A DNA stretch of 15,224 nucleotides from Patescibacteria group bacterium (GTDB taxonomy: Bacteria > Patescibacteriota > Minisyncoccia > Phycocordibacterales > PALSA-1337), in contig JAGWLE010000005.1 in assembly GCA_028864955.1 (NCBI GenBank), forward strand, positions 1-15,224, read 5' to 3'. The notes beneath the pieces were generated by a model that had not been told where the DNA came from, did no database searches, and saw only the letters and a list, made by a program, of their open reading frames with translations. Both the position numbers and the translations under genes were made by a program. Below, piece by piece: positions 13,905 to 15,224 of this stretch. The stretch's first letter is position 1; each line of letters begins with the position of its first letter.

Positions 13905-14978
13905 TCAGTCAGACACTGTTCGGAAAAAAAGACTCTGCGTGCCTGAGTTGATCTCGAAATCGTTTGTGCCCTTATTGTCGCACCAGCCGATTGTCCGGTA
14001 ATTCTTCCAAACGGAGAAATCGGAACTAAACTGGAGGGACATCGTGCTGCCACGTGTAGTGGTTGTTCGGTAGTGATGTGAGTCAATGGCCTGCAGCTGA
14101 CCCGGAAATTCCTGTTCGCCACATTGATTGTATGTGCGAGTCAGATTATCCGCCGTCACAGTTATCCAAGCTCTGTTAGTACCCATCGAATACCAACTGC
14201 TCAACGTGAGAATATTGGTGCCAATGAGCTGCTTTTGAAACGGCGGCGTGTTGATGTTCAAATCGGAATCGTAAATATATTTCGTATCCCGATCAACGTT
14301 TACCATGATCTTAAAACTTTGCAGATCCCAGATCTGGACAATTGGCAATAGCCATGTCGGAGGCGCGTTCGTGACATCGTAGTCCGTAACGGTACCGACG
14401 GTTGAAAGATTGTCCGCTTTAATAATCATGCTTTCTGCCGGATAAGACATCCAGCCAGGTTCGGCTGGGAACATGATGCAGATCAAAGTTAGCAACGTTT
14501 CTGGCGGAGCATCAGTTTGAACCATTAGATTCAATCCATATCTCGAAAGATCCGCCAAGTATTTTTGGTAATGTGCATACGTCGGGAAATTTGTCGGCGA
14601 AGCAAGGTTGCTAACTTGCTTTTTCATCCCGTTGTAGTTTGTGTACTGCCATCCAATACCTGCATACACCGACCGATTGGTCACGATCCAGTCACGCACG
14701 TACGTGTAATTGCCGATCGGTAAGGATTCAGGAAGGGAGTTGGTGTCTGGCGGACTGACTTGAGAACCGCCGTCTCCCAAGGGCGTCCGAGATTTTCTCG
14801 GAGCGTAATGAAGGGGGACCGGCTGATCACCGGTAACCGGCGAGCTGAACCACGTACCATCGGCGGACACGGTGTCCCTGATGAAGGAGTGATTCTGCGA
14901 CTGCGCGCTGACTGTCACCATACTGAACGTGAATGCCACGAGTGCGGCACTCACAAGGAAACTGCGAATCGCTTTCAT
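13905..14978 (-). CDS. Secreted protein of unknown function, strongly promoted
   Basis: A 357-residue protein with a clear signal peptide, MKAIRSFLVSAALVAFTFSM with cleavage near VSAQS (residue 25-27). I recognise no enzymatic motif. A Pro/Ser-rich stretch (about 50-75) is followed by an aromatic-rich region (YTYVRDW, GIGWQYTNYNG) and a beta-like second half. The C terminus, LQFSSDFSVWKNYRTIG...SLFFRTVSD, resembles the LQxSxDxxxW...FFR endings of secreted Verrucomicrobia-type proteins, a weak likeness only. The start at 14978 is set by AAAGGA seven bases upstream and the signal peptide. The frame is open to 15011, but that adds 11 polar residues. Its G+C is lower than most neighbours. The promoter is near-consensus and its terminator is present, so it is an independent, probably well-expressed unit. 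Confidence 0.85.
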   Translation of the reverse strand: MKAIRSFLVSAALVAFTFSMVTVSAQSQNHSFIRDTVSADGTWFSSPVTGDQPVPLHYAPRKSRTPLGDGGSQVSPPDTNSLPESLPIGNYTYVRDWIVTNRSVYAGIGWQYTNYNGMKKQVSNLASPTNFPTYAHYQKYLADLSRYGLNLMVQTDAPPETLLTLICIMFPAEPGWMSYPAESMIIKADNLSTVGTVTDYDVTNAPPTWLLPIVQIWDLQSFKIMVNVDRDTKYIYDSDLNINTPPFQKQLIGTNILTLSSWYSMGTNRAWITVTADNLTRTYNQCGEQEFPGQLQAIDSHHYRTTTTRGSTMSLQFSSDFSVWKNYRTIGWCDNKGTNDFEINSGTQSLFFRTVSD

Positions 14979-15000
14979 TGACGATTCCTTTCTTGGTTGT

Positions 15001-15059
15001 GCCGCGTGCACAGAGAAGCGGCGGGTTAGTGCTCTTCACATCGTTGTCAAAGAACAACG
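15001..15059 (-). promoter_or_regulatory. Hairpins in the leader of the minus-strand secreted gene
   Basis: The roughly 95-base leader contains CGTTGT-CAAAGA-ACAACG (15042-15059) near its 5' end, and GCCGC (15001-15005) pairing with GCGGC (15018-15022) closer to the Shine-Dalgarno. A 5' hairpin often stabilises mRNA. No known riboswitch class is recognised. Confidence 0.4.
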
Positions 15060-15079
15060 CGTCTGAGCTTGCCGGCATA

Positions 15080-15109
15080 ATTATATATGTAAAAGATCCA
15101 ATTTGTCAA
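15080..15109 (-). promoter_or_regulatory. Near-consensus sigma-70 promoter of the minus-strand secreted gene
   Basis: On the minus strand TTGACA (complement of 15104-15109), an 18-base spacer and TATAAT (complement of 15080-15085). Both hexamers are perfect. The predicted transcript start is near 15073, giving a leader of about 95 bases before the ATG at 14978. Confidence 0.85.
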
Positions 15110-15126
15110 GTTACTGAAAACCAGAG

Positions 15127-15154
15127 TTATCCCCACCGTCATTCATGCTACAAT
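15127..15154 (+). promoter_or_regulatory. Putative divergent promoter with extended -10
   Basis: TGCTACAAT (15146-15154) is an extended -10, with TTATCC (15127-15132) at a 16-base spacing as a weak -35. It points rightward to the ATG at 15170. Confidence 0.45.
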
Positions 15155-15169
15155 TATTACGCATTTCCC

Positions 15170-15224
15170 ATGTCTCCGACTCTTGAAACCGCTACGACTG
15201 TCTCCCAGACGGCCGTTATACGAT
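15170..15224 (+). CDS. Possible gene start, truncated by window end
   Basis: An ATG at 15170 opens a frame (MSPTLETATTVSQTAVIR) that continues past the window end, behind an extended -10 at 15146-15154. Only 18 codons are visible and no family can be named. There is no Shine-Dalgarno. The call rests on the promoter and the otherwise empty divergent gap. Confidence 0.4.
   Translation, partial: MSPTLETATTVSQTAVIR

Overview
The window is about 15.2 kb of mostly GC-rich bacterial DNA that looks like a Patescibacteria (CPR), probably Parcubacteria-type, genome. This is inferred from several traits. There is a minimal division operon with a MurF lacking its N-terminal domain and a short ValRS. There are secreted proteins with Ser/Pro/Thr linkers and WSxxIGWI repeats, a small protein with a GYSIKYP motif, and tRNA-Glu encoded without CCA. 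No gene gives a species-level identification.

Layout. 1-933 is the 3' part of lysS. 934-1630 is an AT-rich REP-associated tyrosine transposase (RAYT) on the minus strand, flanked on both sides by near-identical palindromes. 1658-6620 is a compact operon, mraZ-rsmH-ftsL-like-ftsI-murF, with gaps of -11 to +9 bases. Upstream of it are TGGG repeats that match MraZ operator boxes and overlap a likely promoter. 6697-6771 is tRNA-Glu(CTC). A 13-bp repeat from its 3' junction recurs 867 bp downstream and brackets a terminator, a compound palindrome containing tRNA-end copies, and an AT-rich gene for a membrane-anchored protein. 7784-8797 encodes an RpoD-like sigma factor with a repeat-bearing leader and a clear terminator. 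Then come a DoxX-like membrane protein (8931-9317), a secreted Gly/Tyr- then Pro-rich protein (9331-10107), valS (10127-12355), a secreted WSxxIGWI-repeat protein (12448-13857), and a convergent unknown secreted protein on the minus strand (14978-13905) driven by a near-ideal promoter. A gene may begin at 15170 and leave the window.

How the parts relate. The operon couples ribosome assembly (RsmH), septal peptidoglycan synthesis (FtsI with an FtsL-like partner) and precursor synthesis (MurF) under likely MraZ autorepression. lysS, valS, tRNA-Glu and the sigma factor are core information genes. The surface proteins between them are accessory. Two start classes are visible: genes with a -10 element 6-7 bases before ATG and no Shine-Dalgarno (likely leaderless), and genes with a longer leader and an AAAGGA Shine-Dalgarno (sigma factor and the minus-strand secreted protein).

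I found no CRISPR array, toxin-antitoxin pair, restriction system or phage module. The best candidates for something new are the RAYT/REP unit and the tRNA-Glu-associated insertion with its compound palindrome.
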